From the IMG/VR virus record IMGVR_UViG_3300033156_000392, positions 1-64,000 of that record: 64,000 bases of DNA; one strand, 5' to 3'. Position 1 is the first letter of the stretch. Every line of letters starts with the position of its first letter. A model generated the notes under the pieces. That model worked only from the letters and a program-made list of their open reading frames with translations, did not search any database and had not been told where the DNA came from. Positions 16,306 through 25,581 of this stretch are shown piece by piece. The translations under genes and the position numbers were made by a program. The stretch comes from a virus.

Positions 16306-16563
16306 CTATCCTCTCAGCTTCTTTCTAGCCCTTTTAATAGTCTCCGGTAGTCCATATAAAACCCACCTAGATAGCTTCAGACTCTCTATTTTTCCTTCTT
16401 TCACGAGCTTTCTTGCAGTAAGAGAAACGTGTCCCTGACTTCTACCAAGACGTCTGGAGAGCTCCGAGCCAGTAAAAACCTCATTTTTGTGTTTCCTGAT
16501 ATACTTCAATATTTGCTTCTCCAGAGGATCTTTCCATAGTTTCTTTACTTCTTGGAGTTTCAT
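16306..16563 (-). CDS. Winged-helix transcription regulator
   Basis: An 85-residue HTH protein: EKQILKYIRKHKNEVFTGSELSRRLGRSQGHVSLTARKLVKEGKIESLKL fits a MarR/ArsR-type winged helix with recognition helix RSQGHVSLTARK. A basic tail follows. It is first in the operon of metallophosphoesterase, portal and Alba, and may control it. Its promoter is divergent from the gene at 16647. Confidence 0.65.
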   Translation of the reverse strand: MKLQEVKKLWKDPLEKQILKYIRKHKNEVFTGSELSRRLGRSQGHVSLTARKLVKEGKIESLKLSRWVLYGLPETIKRARKKLRG

Positions 16564-16646
16564 ACATTTTTCACTTCCTTTGGTTCCTTTTAAAGGTATC
16601 GGAAATTTATAAAAAGGAGAAAATCTAACGATATATTAGTGGGAGA
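16564..16646. promoter_or_regulatory. Divergent promoter region
   Basis: On plus, TTTATAAAAAGG at 16606-16617 places a start near 16635, just before the ATG. On minus, CTTTTAAAAGG-like sequence around 16587-16596 lies about 25-30 bases before the regulator start. A natural site for regulation by the adjacent HTH protein. Confidence 0.5.
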
Positions 16647-16850
16647 ATGAGCAAAAAGTACACTCTGGAGAACGTCTTGAAGCAGCTCGAGAAGATATCT
16701 GAGAAGCAGGACAACGTTCTGGAGAGACTCACCAGACTCGAGGTAGGATTCAATAATCACCTTGCCACACACGACAAAATATTCAAAGTCTTCCTAGCCT
16801 TCTTTTCCGTCGTCCTTGGTTTTGTTCTCAAGGTTCTTCTCTTCCCCTAG
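16647..16850 (+). CDS. Coiled coil plus membrane anchor (XhlA/holin-like)
   Basis: Sixty-seven residues: a long amphipathic helix (LENVLKQLEKISEKQDNVLE) and one C-terminal membrane segment (VFLAFFSVVLGFVLKVLLF). This is the architecture of XhlA-type phage proteins linked to lysis. Its end overlaps the convergent polymerase gene by 57 bases. A lysis role is inferred. Confidence 0.5.
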   Translation: MSKKYTLENVLKQLEKISEKQDNVLERLTRLEVGFNNHLATHDKIFKVFLAFFSVVLGFVLKVLLFP

Positions 16851-19139
16851 ATACATGAACAAAGACGTCTGACCGTCTCTTATGCTCTCAAAAGGCTTGT
16901 CTATCAGCTTCAGAAGCTCGTCAACTATGTTGGCGAACCTTTTCTTGTAGAAGTCCACGTCTACTCTCTTTTTCAGCTTCTTTCTGATCTTCTTCTCAAG
17001 TGCTTCGTTGAGAGCTATCCAGTTCACGTATCCGAACTCTCTACACGGTCTGACTCTCACTATCACGGGCTTCGACCCTTTTCCGAACCTCGTCTTGAAG
17101 AGAGTGTTGGACGCCTCTATGGCTCTCAGGTGTGCTGGCTTCCTACTTGGTATGTACTCCGATGGAGGCTTCTTCACCTGTACTGGTCTCCCTAGATCCA
17201 TCAGAGAGGAGAAGGAGAGCTTCTTGAGCTTCTCGTACCTCTCTAGGACTAAAGAAACTATTTCTTTAGGCTCTTTCTTCTGCAGAATAGCTTGAGAGAG
17301 GAGCTCCTGAGTCCCTGCAAGAAACTCCTCAGAGTCCGATCTAACGAACTGTATTCCTTTCTTCCAGACTCTTCCCTCAGAGTCTATTCCAGCGTATCTC
17401 TTCTTGGTGAGGAAGAAAATTCTCTTGAAGACCGTCTGAGCTTCAAGGAGCAGGCCAGGTGGGGAGTTCTTCTCCACTAGAGAGACGATTTCCTCATATT
17501 GTTTCTCTGGAGCGTATAAGAAAGCAGAGTCCGTGTCTGCATAGAGAACTCTCACACCCTCACTCTCCACTTTCTCGATGAACTCCTTGATGTGCTTTCT
17601 TCCAGCAGCCGTTATAGATTCTGCTATCCAGGGCATTCTAGCTCTCAGATTGTGTCTTGTAGCTCCATAGAAGCTGTTCAAGACTCTTTTTACCGCCTCA
17701 TGTTTCGTTTTGAGTCTCTGATACTCTTCTCCGGTGCTCTTTCTCATCTTTCTCTTGAGGCTCTCTTTTAGTCTCTTCACTTTCTCTACTGCTTGGGGGA
17801 GCAGACCTTTTGGCTTCGAGACGAAGGAGTAGTTCTCTATTCTGAGGTCTCCATCATGGTCATACGTCTCCGGAGAGATGTTATAGAGGATGATGAGTGA
17901 GGGATAGAAGCCTGAGAAGTCCACCAGCACTACGTTCTCGAAGATTCCGACCTCTGGCTCTCTCACGTAAGCTCCCTCGTATCTGTCTTCTTCCTCTTCT
18001 TTCTTCGGCTTGTTCTCCAGGACTTTTCCTTTCTCCTTTGCCAGTCTCAGAAGAACTATGTCCACGAGAGTAGACTTGTGGAAGACGTCTTCCCACTGAG
18101 ACCCAGTCACTCCTCTCACCTCGTCAAAGAAGTCGAATATTCCGAGTATTTCTTCAAGCTCTAAGAGTCCTTTCACGTCGTTCTCACACCTCTTTACTAG
18201 CTTCTCTGGGTTCTTTTTCCACGTTTCCTCGAACGTTCCTTCAATCTCTATTTTCTCCACCGGGACGGAGTGTCTCTTCAATATCTCTCCGAGAGCCTCG
18301 TTCCAAGAGCTCCTCAGCTCTCTCCCAACCCATTCTCGGTAGATTCTCGAGTAGTCTAGAACTGTTCTTCCCTTCACGGTCCATCTTCCTTCCTCGTCTC
18401 TCCTGACGAATCTCAGAGGAGAGAGAGCCCTGACGTAAGGGACTTTCAGCTTCCTGCATCTCTCGACCAAGTAGGGAAGGTCGAAGTTCTCTACGTTGAA
18501 CCCTGTTATAATGTCTGGATCTATTCTGTCTATCTCCTGTATGAACTTTCTGAGCATTTGCTTCTCACTCTTGAAGTCCGTTAGCTTGAGCGTCCTCACT
18601 TTCCTCTCCCAGTTGTCCACGTAGGAAATCACGACTATCGGCCTCTTCTTTTCCTCCATGAGAGTGTCTATCCCTTCCTCTCCTGCAGGAACTTCTATGT
18701 CGAAATAGAGGACTTTAAAGAGAGATTTTCCGTTATTGACTGGTCTGAACCGTCTTTTCTCCAAATCAAGCTCTATAAACTTATGTATTCCGGAATCAAT
18801 CATATATCTCCTAGTAAATGGAATATCAGACTCATATGTGGCTACTTTCCTCTGCAGAGAGTTGTTTCTGAGCCTCTTTATGTCTGTAGGATTACGTGTG
18901 AATATCTTTATGAGCTCGTCACTGGAGGTGAGAAGCTTCTCTCTGCATATCTCTGACGCCGTTATGTAGACTCTCGGCACTCTCCCCGAGATGTAGTCTC
19001 TCTTCTTCACGTAGCAGTAGGGTCTGAAGTCGTCTACTTTTATGACTACTCTCTCTTTCTCCTCTGACCATCCAAAAAGAAAAAGAAAAGGTCTCTCCTG
19101 ACGTGTGACGTACTCCACTCTGTTCACACAGACTCTCAT
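16794..19139 (-). CDS. polB: Family B DNA polymerase
   Basis: A 781-residue archaeal-type replicative polymerase, the usual full length. Visible motifs: Exo I YFDIEVP, Exo II GFNVENFDLPYL, Exo III-like RCENDVKG (the usual Tyr four residues before the Asp is Arg), motif A DFSGFYPSL, motif B-like KRVLNSFYG, motif C YADTDSAF and KKRYAG. The C-terminus has QTSLFMYL, which fits a PIP box (QxxLxxYL) for host PCNA. It is coupled to the upstream OB-fold gene by an ATGA overlap. Polymerase activity looks intact. Confidence 0.92.
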   Translation of the reverse strand: MRVCVNRVEYVTRQERPFLFLFGWSEEKERVVIKVDDFRPYCYVKKRDYISGRVPRVYITASEICREKLLTSSDELIKIFTRNPTDIKRLRNNSLQRKVATYESDIPFTRRYMIDSGIHKFIELDLEKRRFRPVNNGKSLFKVLYFDIEVPAGEEGIDTLMEEKKRPIVVISYVDNWERKVRTLKLTDFKSEKQMLRKFIQEIDRIDPDIITGFNVENFDLPYLVERCRKLKVPYVRALSPLRFVRRDEEGRWTVKGRTVLDYSRIYREWVGRELRSSWNEALGEILKRHSVPVEKIEIEGTFEETWKKNPEKLVKRCENDVKGLLELEEILGIFDFFDEVRGVTGSQWEDVFHKSTLVDIVLLRLAKEKGKVLENKPKKEEEEDRYEGAYVREPEVGIFENVVLVDFSGFYPSLIILYNISPETYDHDGDLRIENYSFVSKPKGLLPQAVEKVKRLKESLKRKMRKSTGEEYQRLKTKHEAVKRVLNSFYGATRHNLRARMPWIAESITAAGRKHIKEFIEKVESEGVRVLYADTDSAFLYAPEKQYEEIVSLVEKNSPPGLLLEAQTVFKRIFFLTKKRYAGIDSEGRVWKKGIQFVRSDSEEFLAGTQELLSQAILQKKEPKEIVSLVLERYEKLKKLSFSSLMDLGRPVQVKKPPSEYIPSRKPAHLRAIEASNTLFKTRFGKGSKPVIVRVRPCREFGYVNWIALNEALEKKIRKKLKKRVDVDFYKKRFANIVDELLKLIDKPFESIRDGQTSLFMYLGEEKNLENKTKDDGKEG

Positions 19140-20089
19140 CCTATCACACGTGGGATGGAGAGCTCCGGTATAGGATAGATGCCTATGGTTTCCATGTAGA
19201 ATCTGTCTCCAGACGACCAGAGTCTTCCTGTGGCAACCACCGTCGAGTCTTCGTCAACGGTCAGAGGTACCCACGGATAGAGTCTGCATCTGAGAGAGAT
19301 GTCAGGCTCTTCCACGTCTACCAGATCCACGGAGAATCTTCCGTTCTCTCCTCTAGGCTCTCGGATCCTGTAGATCACACCCTCCACGAAGGTGTATCTC
19401 TGGTTCCTTCGAGCCTTCGTGTGCTCGGGGAGCTGGTATATGGGCACCAGCACTTTCTGGTTGCTCAGAATGTCTCTGACGTCCGGCACTGCCCCTTCCT
19501 TAGCCGTAAACTCGGTGTGCTCAGAGGAGTCCAGACGGAGAACGCCGTTCACGACGTTTCCCTCCAGTGCCTTGAAGGAATAGAGACCGTTGGGCTTCGG
19601 TCCTTCCTCTGAAGCCTTCTCACCGTACATGGTCAGCCAGAAAGGCATCCACGCTCCTCCTCTCTTCAGGGCACCGAGTATGTCTCTGACGTACTCGTAC
19701 CCGGAGAGAGGCTGTCCGTGGTTGGGATTGGGTCTTCCACGTACGTACGGCCTCCAGTCGATGGGAGTACCGTCTGGATCGACCATCCCTCTCTTTATGG
19801 CTGCCTGTAGGTCTTTCTTCGAGAAGCCTTCTGCTATTCTCTTCATCTCTTCTATCACGTTCCTGAGCTCCGAAACACCGAGAATCACACCCTCGAAGTC
19901 CACTGCAGTTCTCCTTGCCATTCTCTCTCTTCGCAGCTTGTTCACTGTCTTGTTCAGAGCAAGCTTCTCCTTGTTCCCTGACTCTGGGAGAGTGGACAGC
20001 ACCTCGTTGTAGATTTTCTCCACTTCGTCAAGAGAGACACCAAACTTGTTGGAGACTTTCTCCAACTTTGTTTTCACTTTTTCATCCAT
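19136..20089 (-). CDS. OB-fold ssDNA-binding protein, RPA-like
   Basis: A 317-residue protein with an N-terminal helical region (residues 1-100) and strand-rich C-terminal half. GRLWSSGDRFYMETIGIYPI at the end and VPIYQLPEHTKARRNQRYTFVEGVIYRI resemble OB folds of archaeal RPA proteins. It directly precedes polB with an ATGA overlap, so it probably coats single-stranded DNA during replication. No zinc finger is seen. Family call moderate. Confidence 0.55.
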   Translation of the reverse strand: MDEKVKTKLEKVSNKFGVSLDEVEKIYNEVLSTLPESGNKEKLALNKTVNKLRRERMARRTAVDFEGVILGVSELRNVIEEMKRIAEGFSKKDLQAAIKRGMVDPDGTPIDWRPYVRGRPNPNHGQPLSGYEYVRDILGALKRGGAWMPFWLTMYGEKASEEGPKPNGLYSFKALEGNVVNGVLRLDSSEHTEFTAKEGAVPDVRDILSNQKVLVPIYQLPEHTKARRNQRYTFVEGVIYRIREPRGENGRFSVDLVDVEEPDISLRCRLYPWVPLTVDEDSTVVATGRLWSSGDRFYMETIGIYPIPELSIPRVIG

Positions 20090-20188
20090 ATGTTCACCAC
20101 TCCTTCTTGGGAACTTCTCTTTTAAAGCCTTTCTGAAATTTATAAAGAAAGGACACCTTTAAATATCCTTCTGCTCTATCTAATACGG
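20090..20188. promoter_or_regulatory. Divergent replication-gene promoters
   Basis: Minus: CTTTATAAATTTC (20137-20149) and TTTTAAAG (20120-20127) precede the OB-fold/polB operon. Plus: TTTAAATATCC at 20158-20168 places a start near 20189, so the DHH mRNA may be almost leaderless. Confidence 0.5.
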
Positions 20189-21145
20189 ATGAACATGAAG
20201 AAAGAAGTTAGCACAATAAGTAAGGAAGAAGCGGAAGAGCTCCTGGGAGGGAAGGCACACAACGTTTCTTCACACTCCGATGCGGACGGTATTTCTGCAG
20301 CAGTTCTCTTCAGTTTGGCTTGGAAAGTCAACTCCATAAGGTTTCCAGAGAGGTTCGGTGACGTGAAGAACGGAGAGACTGTCCTGGATATGACTCCTCT
20401 GGAGGAGGGATTTGAGGGGATTATCATAGATCACCACATCCCAAGGTGTGAGTACCCGAACGCCGTCTATCTGCACGGTGACGAGCCAGCCACCTATTTG
20501 GTCTACTCACTCTCCAAGGAGAGAATACCACCGGAGCAGAGATGGAAGGTAGTCATCGGGTGTGTGGGTGACGGATCGGAGGAAGTCGTTCCTCCAGACG
20601 TGTGGATAAAAAACAAAGACTTGATAGTCGAGATGTCACAGGTGTACAGTGGGAGAGGAGGGATAGATCTCTATCCAAGACCTCTCTTCGAGAAGCTCTC
20701 ACCAGCTCTCAATGCCTTCGCAAGGACTGGACATCCTGATATAGGATACAGAGTCCTTATGCAGTCTGCTACTCCTAGAGACTTCTTGTCACACACTCTG
20801 GTAGACGAGCACAAGAAAATGCTCCAGCAGGAGGAGAGCAGAGTCCTTAAAGAATACCCGGTGAGAGAGGTGGGTCCCGTCTACTACTGGGAGATCAACA
20901 CTTCTTTCCACATGTCGTACTTGGCTTCCAAGCTCCTCTCCAAGAAGCACAAGACAGTCATTCTGGTGAACGCCTACAACAACAGTCTGTCTATAAGAGG
21001 TCCTCTTGCGGAGGTAGCCAGAGTCTTTCTCTCCGACATATGTGATCTCGGTGGCCACAGAGGGTTCATAGGAGGGAGCATAAAGGCTGGAGTAGATAGA
21101 AAAGAAGTTCTACGTACCTTCATCCGTAAATGGTGGAGCACTTGA
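20189..21145 (+). CDS. DHH-family phosphoesterase, RecJ/GAN-like
   Basis: This 318-residue protein has the DHH signature: SHSDADG (D31, D33), DHH at 81-83, and the DHHA1 motif DLGGHRGFIGGS near the C-terminus. Archaeal RecJ homologs (GAN) are GINS-associated 5'-3' exonucleases. Here it leads an operon that also has RadA and an XPF-type nuclease, so a role in processing DNA ends is likely. Length is shorter than the cellular GAN (about 450-480). Confidence 0.75.
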   Translation: MNMKKEVSTISKEEAEELLGGKAHNVSSHSDADGISAAVLFSLAWKVNSIRFPERFGDVKNGETVLDMTPLEEGFEGIIIDHHIPRCEYPNAVYLHGDEPATYLVYSLSKERIPPEQRWKVVIGCVGDGSEEVVPPDVWIKNKDLIVEMSQVYSGRGGIDLYPRPLFEKLSPALNAFARTGHPDIGYRVLMQSATPRDFLSHTLVDEHKKMLQQEESRVLKEYPVREVGPVYYWEINTSFHMSYLASKLLSKKHKTVILVNAYNNSLSIRGPLAEVARVFLSDICDLGGHRGFIGGSIKAGVDRKEVLRTFIRKWWST

Positions 21146-21366
21146 GAGTGGAGAAGGTAGCGTATAGAGTTTGGTCAGTGAGTGATGAGAATGGGGAGCA
21201 CTACGTCACCGTGGAGAGGGGAAACTGGAAGTGCATCTCGTGCCTGGAGTTTCTCCGGAAGAGATCCTGTCCTCACATTAGGAGAGTGTGGGAGTACCTT
21301 AAGGAGGAGAGAAAGTGGGACGGAAGTGTAGTGTCTGCGGAAGGAGAAAGGAAGGAGCAGAGGTGA
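21130..21366 (+). CDS. SWIM-like zinc finger protein
   Basis: Seventy-eight residues with WKCISCLEFLRKRSCPHI, close to the SWIM motif CxCx(n)CxH but with one extra residue in the first pair. SWIM proteins act with RadA/Rad51 paralogs in archaea and eukaryotes, so its place just before RadA is telling. It overlaps both neighbours. Confidence 0.55.
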   Translation: MVEHLRVEKVAYRVWSVSDENGEHYVTVERGNWKCISCLEFLRKRSCPHIRRVWEYLKEERKWDGSVVSAEGERKEQR

Positions 21367-21554
21367 ACGGTGTGTACTACTGCATGAGCCATCTGCAGGG
21401 TCTAAGGGTCGTCTGTCCTCTCTGCAAGGAGTCTTTCATAGTCGCCAACTCGGAGAAGTACAGACATCTGGTTTACTCTAAGAACGGAGTTCTCAAGATA
21501 GTTTGTCCTCTTAAAATAAGAAAGAAAGGAGGTGAGAGAAAGTGCCTTCGCTGA
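21315..21554 (+). CDS. Double zinc-knuckle protein
   Basis: Seventy-nine residues with CSVCGRR...YYCMSH and CPLCKES...KIVCPL, two zinc sites. GTG start inside the previous gene (52-base overlap) and end overlapping the RadA start; both overlaps suggest coupled translation. The conserved Cys pattern shows the frame is real. Confidence 0.55.
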   Translation: MGRKCSVCGRRKEGAEVNGVYYCMSHLQGLRVVCPLCKESFIVANSEKYRHLVYSKNGVLKIVCPLKIRKKGGERKCLR

Positions 21555-22513
21555 AGGACATAAAAGGGCTAGGGCCGAAGAGCATAGCAAAGCTTGAGGA
21601 GAACGGTATAACCAGCATAGACCAGATAGCGGGGATGGATCCTACTGAACTCATGAGAATCACTAGCTGGGGAAAGGCTCTGTGTGAGAGAGTGATAAAG
21701 GACGCAAAAGCTCTCTCCATAGACAACCTTATCCCACTACGGACAGCTGCAGAGGTCGAGGAAGAGAGAAAGAGCAAAGTCAAGTACTACTCCACTGGCT
21801 GTGTAGACCTGGACAAGATTCTCGGTGGTGGAGTGGAGACGGACTGCATACTCGGAGTAGCAGGACATTTGGGCTCTGGGAAGACCAACTTCTGCTTCTC
21901 AGTGGGAGTTTCATGCATCCAAGAGGGAAGAAAAGTCGTCTACATCGAGACTGAGCCTGGGATATTCAGGCTCGACAGAGTCCTGGAGATAGCAAAGAAC
22001 AGGAACGTCGACATGGATCCCAACGACTTTCTTGTGGTCGATGCAAAGGTCATAGACAACGACCCAGAGAAGCTCCTTCTCTCGTATGACAGAGTGGAGA
22101 AGGCAGTGAAGAACGGAATGGACATAGGTCTTCTCTGTGTGGACTCCTTTGCGGCTCCCATCAGGTCTTTCTACGTCGGAAGACAGTCTCTCGGAGACAG
22201 ATCAAAGATGATATCGAGGCACATCAGATCTCTGCAGAAGCTGGCTGCCAAGCACAATCTGGCCGTCATCCTGACCGACCAAGTGATGTCCCAGCCAGTG
22301 GCGGAGCCTGCTCTGCAAGCAATGACCGAGGCTATCTACGGCACACATAAGATACCAGTGCTCGGAGACACTCTCCTGCACTCAGTGACCATATGGCTCT
22401 CTCTTGAGAGAAGAGGAAAGAAGAAGTGGAGAGGGATAGCCTTCGATGCACCACACTTGCCCATTGGAGAGGCTTTCTTCTGCATAGGTCCAGCCGGAAT
22501 ACAGAAAATATAG
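21542..22513 (+). CDS. radA: RadA recombinase
   Basis: A 323-residue RadA with an N-terminal helix-hairpin-helix domain (IKGLGPKSIAKLEENGI), Walker A GHLGSGKT at 108-115, Walker B LLCVDSFAAPI, the RQSLGDRSKMISRHIRSLQKLA region and the L2 loop region VMSQPVAEPALQAM. It forms filaments for strand exchange. Viral copies may drive recombination-dependent replication. Length is close to cellular RadA (about 350). Confidence 0.9.
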   Translation: MPSLKDIKGLGPKSIAKLEENGITSIDQIAGMDPTELMRITSWGKALCERVIKDAKALSIDNLIPLRTAAEVEEERKSKVKYYSTGCVDLDKILGGGVETDCILGVAGHLGSGKTNFCFSVGVSCIQEGRKVVYIETEPGIFRLDRVLEIAKNRNVDMDPNDFLVVDAKVIDNDPEKLLLSYDRVEKAVKNGMDIGLLCVDSFAAPIRSFYVGRQSLGDRSKMISRHIRSLQKLAAKHNLAVILTDQVMSQPVAEPALQAMTEAIYGTHKIPVLGDTLLHSVTIWLSLERRGKKKWRGIAFDAPHLPIGEAFFCIGPAGIQKI

Positions 22514-22514
22514 A

Positions 22515-23165
22515 GTGGCGGGTGAGAGAGTGCAGATACTGGTGGACGTCAAGGAGCCTCCAGTGATGAGAGAGAGGCTCGTGGAGCTGGGCTTCGACGT
22601 TAAGGTGGAGAAGCTCCAAGTGGGAGACTACCAAGTCGGAGAGTACGTGGTGGAGAGAAAGACAGTAAAGGACTTTCTCTCGTCCATACTGGACAGAAAG
22701 AGACCCGACAGATTCAGAGTGCAGCTGATGAACTTGGCAGACGTGGAGAAGAGAGCTCTGATCATAGAGGGGTACAGACCTTCCAGAAGGGAGAAGATAT
22801 ACAAGACGTACATAGGATGGATGGTGGGAATAGAGGACGGATGGAAGATACCAGTGTACGAGACGAGAGACGAGACGGAGACGGCTCTCCTCCTCCATTT
22901 CTTGTACAGGAGATCAAAGAAGAAAGAGTTCCTGAGACCAGTCAGGAAGAGAGGTACGTCTCTCAGAGAGAGGAAGGAGGACATTCTCTGCTGTGTCCCG
23001 GGAATAGGGAGGAAGCAAGCTAGAGCTCTCTTGGCTAGGGAGCCCGTCATAGGGAAGCTTCTCTCCCTCCCGAGAGAGGAGCTGGAGAAAATAGAGGGTG
23101 TGAGAAAGAGGTCCATAGACGAGCTCTTGAAGCACTTCTGGGAGAGTGGTGAAGATGATAGTTAA
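22515..23165 (+). CDS. XPF/Hef/Mus81-type structure-specific nuclease
   Basis: A 216-residue protein: ERCC4 nuclease domain with D11, GDY (38-40) and the ERKTVKDF signature (E47, R48, K49, D53), then a double helix-hairpin-helix (CCVPGIGRKQARALLA, IEGVRKRSIDELL). It matches the C-terminal half of Hef or crenarchaeal XPF without the helicase. It cuts branched or flapped DNA, and archaeal homologs usually bind PCNA. It follows RadA by one base. Confidence 0.85.
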   Translation: MAGERVQILVDVKEPPVMRERLVELGFDVKVEKLQVGDYQVGEYVVERKTVKDFLSSILDRKRPDRFRVQLMNLADVEKRALIIEGYRPSRREKIYKTYIGWMVGIEDGWKIPVYETRDETETALLLHFLYRRSKKKEFLRPVRKRGTSLRERKEDILCCVPGIGRKQARALLAREPVIGKLLSLPREELEKIEGVRKRSIDELLKHFWESGEDDS

Positions 23166-23292
23166 GTACGTCTGTGGAGTCTGTGGATACACAAGTCCCG
23201 AAGTCAGGACAGACTCTCTCCTCACCGAGAGCAAGACGTGTCCAATTTGCTTCAGTCCTCTTGAGGTGGAGGTGGTGGAGGTGACGTCATGA
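23155..23292 (+). CDS. Zinc ribbon microprotein
   Basis: Forty-five residues with CGVCGYTS...CPICFSPL, a classic CxxC-CxxC zinc ribbon. The ATG overlaps the nuclease stop and its own stop overlaps the next start (ATGA), so it is a coupled gene between repair and sugar modules. Confidence 0.6.
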   Translation: MIVKYVCGVCGYTSPEVRTDSLLTESKTCPICFSPLEVEVVEVTS

Positions 23293-24434
23293 AGATACTC
23301 CTTCTGGCAGCCTCTCCCTTCCTCCAGACGGCGTATGGGTACATAGGGAGGTGTCTCGGGAAGACTCTCGCTCTGAAGCACGAGGTGTACTACTTCGGAG
23401 CAAAGTACTACGGTCTCCCCTACTCGAGAGACGGGTACGTCCTTCTTCCCACTGCTCTCTCTTCCTCTGGCCAAGAGATAAAGACAGGGACGGAGAGAGC
23501 CATAGCAGCCATCAACAGAATAAAGCCTGACATCTTAGTTACTCTCGGGGACCTTCTCTTCCTCAAGTATCTTGAGGTCGTGAGAGAGAGGCCGTACTGG
23601 ATAGGATACTTCCCGGTGGAGTCCGATCCCTTCAGACCCTCAGAGATAGGAACCGCTAGAAAGATGGACTTAGCCGTTGTCCCGACTAAGTGGGGGCAGA
23701 GAGTGCTCAAGAGAGACGGTGTGGAGGCTGAGTACATACCACATCCCTTGAATCCCTCTTTCTACCACGTACGGAAGGAGAAAGCTAGGTCTATGCTCCT
23801 CACTACGGAGGACAGAGACCTAAAGAAACAGTTTATTTTCGGGTACTGTGGGACCAACGTCGAGAGGAAGAGAATAGACAGGCTGATGGAGGCTTTCAAG
23901 AGTGCTTTCAAAGGGGAGGAGGACGTTCTTCTCTGGCTGAACACTCCCACAACGGATCCTCTTGGCTGGGATCTGCCGTACATGTCAAAGGTGCTGGGGA
24001 TAGAGAAGCAGGTAGTCTTCACCTCATACATCGACTTCTTCCCTCCCTCTGAGGAGGAGCTGAACACCATCTACAACTCGTGGGACGTCCACGTCACAGC
24101 ATCCTCCGGAGAGGGATTCTGCCTCCCCGTCCTCGAGACTATGTCTCTCGGGAAGCCACAGATAGGGACGAAATACTCCTCTCTCCCGGAGCTGATAGGA
24201 GACTCCGGGATACTGGTTCCTCCTAGAGAGATAGTCTTCGGAAATCTTGGGCACAGAGCTCTGGTCGACATAGACCTTCTCGCAGAGGCTATGAGAAAGA
24301 TGTACGAGAACGAGGAAGCAAGGAGAGTTTTCTCTGCCAGAGCAGAGGAGAGAGGGAAGGAGTACGAGTACAAGAGAGTGATGACGCAGTGGCTCTCTCT
24401 CCTTGACAGAGTGGAGGAGGATCTCTTTGGCTAG
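23289..24434 (+). CDS. GT4-family glycosyltransferase
   Basis: A 381-residue GT-B enzyme. The C-terminal half has the GT4 EX7E motif (EGFCLPVLE), followed by TMSLGKPQIGTKYSSLPEL, and FGYCGTNVERKRIDRLMEAF for the donor domain start. It would transfer an activated sugar to a virion protein, cell-surface glycan or lipid. It is paired with a second GT4 gene, which suggests a di- or oligosaccharide. Confidence 0.8.
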   Translation: MKILLLAASPFLQTAYGYIGRCLGKTLALKHEVYYFGAKYYGLPYSRDGYVLLPTALSSSGQEIKTGTERAIAAINRIKPDILVTLGDLLFLKYLEVVRERPYWIGYFPVESDPFRPSEIGTARKMDLAVVPTKWGQRVLKRDGVEAEYIPHPLNPSFYHVRKEKARSMLLTTEDRDLKKQFIFGYCGTNVERKRIDRLMEAFKSAFKGEEDVLLWLNTPTTDPLGWDLPYMSKVLGIEKQVVFTSYIDFFPPSEEELNTIYNSWDVHVTASSGEGFCLPVLETMSLGKPQIGTKYSSLPELIGDSGILVPPREIVFGNLGHRALVDIDLLAEAMRKMYENEEARRVFSARAEERGKEYEYKRVMTQWLSLLDRVEEDLFG

Positions 24435-25581
24435 GATACTGGTTCTCTCCAACTCTCCCTTGAACCCCTCCGGGTTCGGGACTGCATGTGACGTCATATG
24501 TAGGTCTCTGGCTGACAGACATGAGGTGATGGCTCTCCCCCTCTTCCTCCCTTCTCCGTCTCCTCTCTCCTTCAACGGCTACCAGGTCCTTCCTACAAGA
24601 CAGGGATTCTACTCTCTCATGAGAGAGAAGGAAGGAAAGTACCTGCTGGACTACTACTCTCCGGACTTGGTCATAACCATGTGTGATCTCTATCTCTTCT
24701 CCGGATTCAGACCCAAAGTTCCTTGGATAGCATGCTTCCCGGTCGACGGTGACCCTCCGAGACCCTCAGAGAGAGAAGTCTCAAAGATTCCAGACGTACT
24801 GGTAGCCATATCCAAGTTCGGGAAGAGAATGGTCAGGAAGTACTGGGGAGAAGACGCCGTCTACATTCCTCACGCCGTCTTGGACGACTTCAGGCCAGTA
24901 CGGAAAAAGAGAGCAAAGGAGGCGTTCGGAATAGACGCTGAGAAGATAGTATTCGGCTACAACGGGTCGAACGACGTGAGGAAGCTCCTGAACGTCCTTC
25001 TCCAAGCTTGGAAGAGAGCGTTCGGTGACAGTGATGACACTCTCCTCCTCCTGAACACTCCTCGTGTCAGGAACTCTCCGAGATCTTTCGACACCACTGC
25101 TCTCATAGAGGGACTCCAAGTAGAGAACTGTCTGATACCTTTCGAGACTCTCGTCAGACCTCCCTCAAGAGCAGAGATCAATCTTTTCTACAACGCTCTG
25201 GACGTCCACGTGATGGTGACTGGAGGAGAGGGATTCGGACTACCGATAGCCGAGAGCATGGCCTGTGGAGTCCCCAACATAGGGACGAACTTCTCTGCCA
25301 TCCCCGAGATCATGGGTGGAGGAGGGGTCAAGGTGAGAGTCAGAACCGTTCTCTTGGACACTTTCGGATCGGGGAAAGCCATACCGGAGGTCTCTGACGT
25401 AGCCAGGAAGATGAAGCTCCTGAAGGAGAGAGAGGAGCTGAGAAAGGAGCTCGGAAACTGTGCTCTCATGGAGGCTGACAGGTACAGAATGGAAAAGGTA
25501 GCTCCTCTCTGGGAGGACTTGGTGGAGAGAGTCCTCCAAGAAAAGTATATAAGGGGTAAGAGAAAGACTCTTCATAGGTGA
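24427..25581 (+). CDS. GT4-family glycosyltransferase
   Basis: A paralog of the preceding gene, with ILVLSNSPLNPSGFGTA at the N-terminus, FGYNGSNDVRKLLNVLLQAW and the EX7E motif EGFGLPIAE. TTG at 24427 is preferred because GGAGGAGG lies six bases upstream; a longer frame begins at 24403. The start overlaps the previous stop. Confidence 0.8.
   Translation: MARILVLSNSPLNPSGFGTACDVICRSLADRHEVMALPLFLPSPSPLSFNGYQVLPTRQGFYSLMREKEGKYLLDYYSPDLVITMCDLYLFSGFRPKVPWIACFPVDGDPPRPSEREVSKIPDVLVAISKFGKRMVRKYWGEDAVYIPHAVLDDFRPVRKKRAKEAFGIDAEKIVFGYNGSNDVRKLLNVLLQAWKRAFGDSDDTLLLLNTPRVRNSPRSFDTTALIEGLQVENCLIPFETLVRPPSRAEINLFYNALDVHVMVTGGEGFGLPIAESMACGVPNIGTNFSAIPEIMGGGGVKVRVRTVLLDTFGSGKAIPEVSDVARKMKLLKEREELRKELGNCALMEADRYRMEKVAPLWEDLVERVLQEKYIRGKRKTLHR

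Noticed and set aside
24071-24373. Possible minus-strand gene over a glycosyltransferase
   Set aside because: Mirror of EX7E region, no support.
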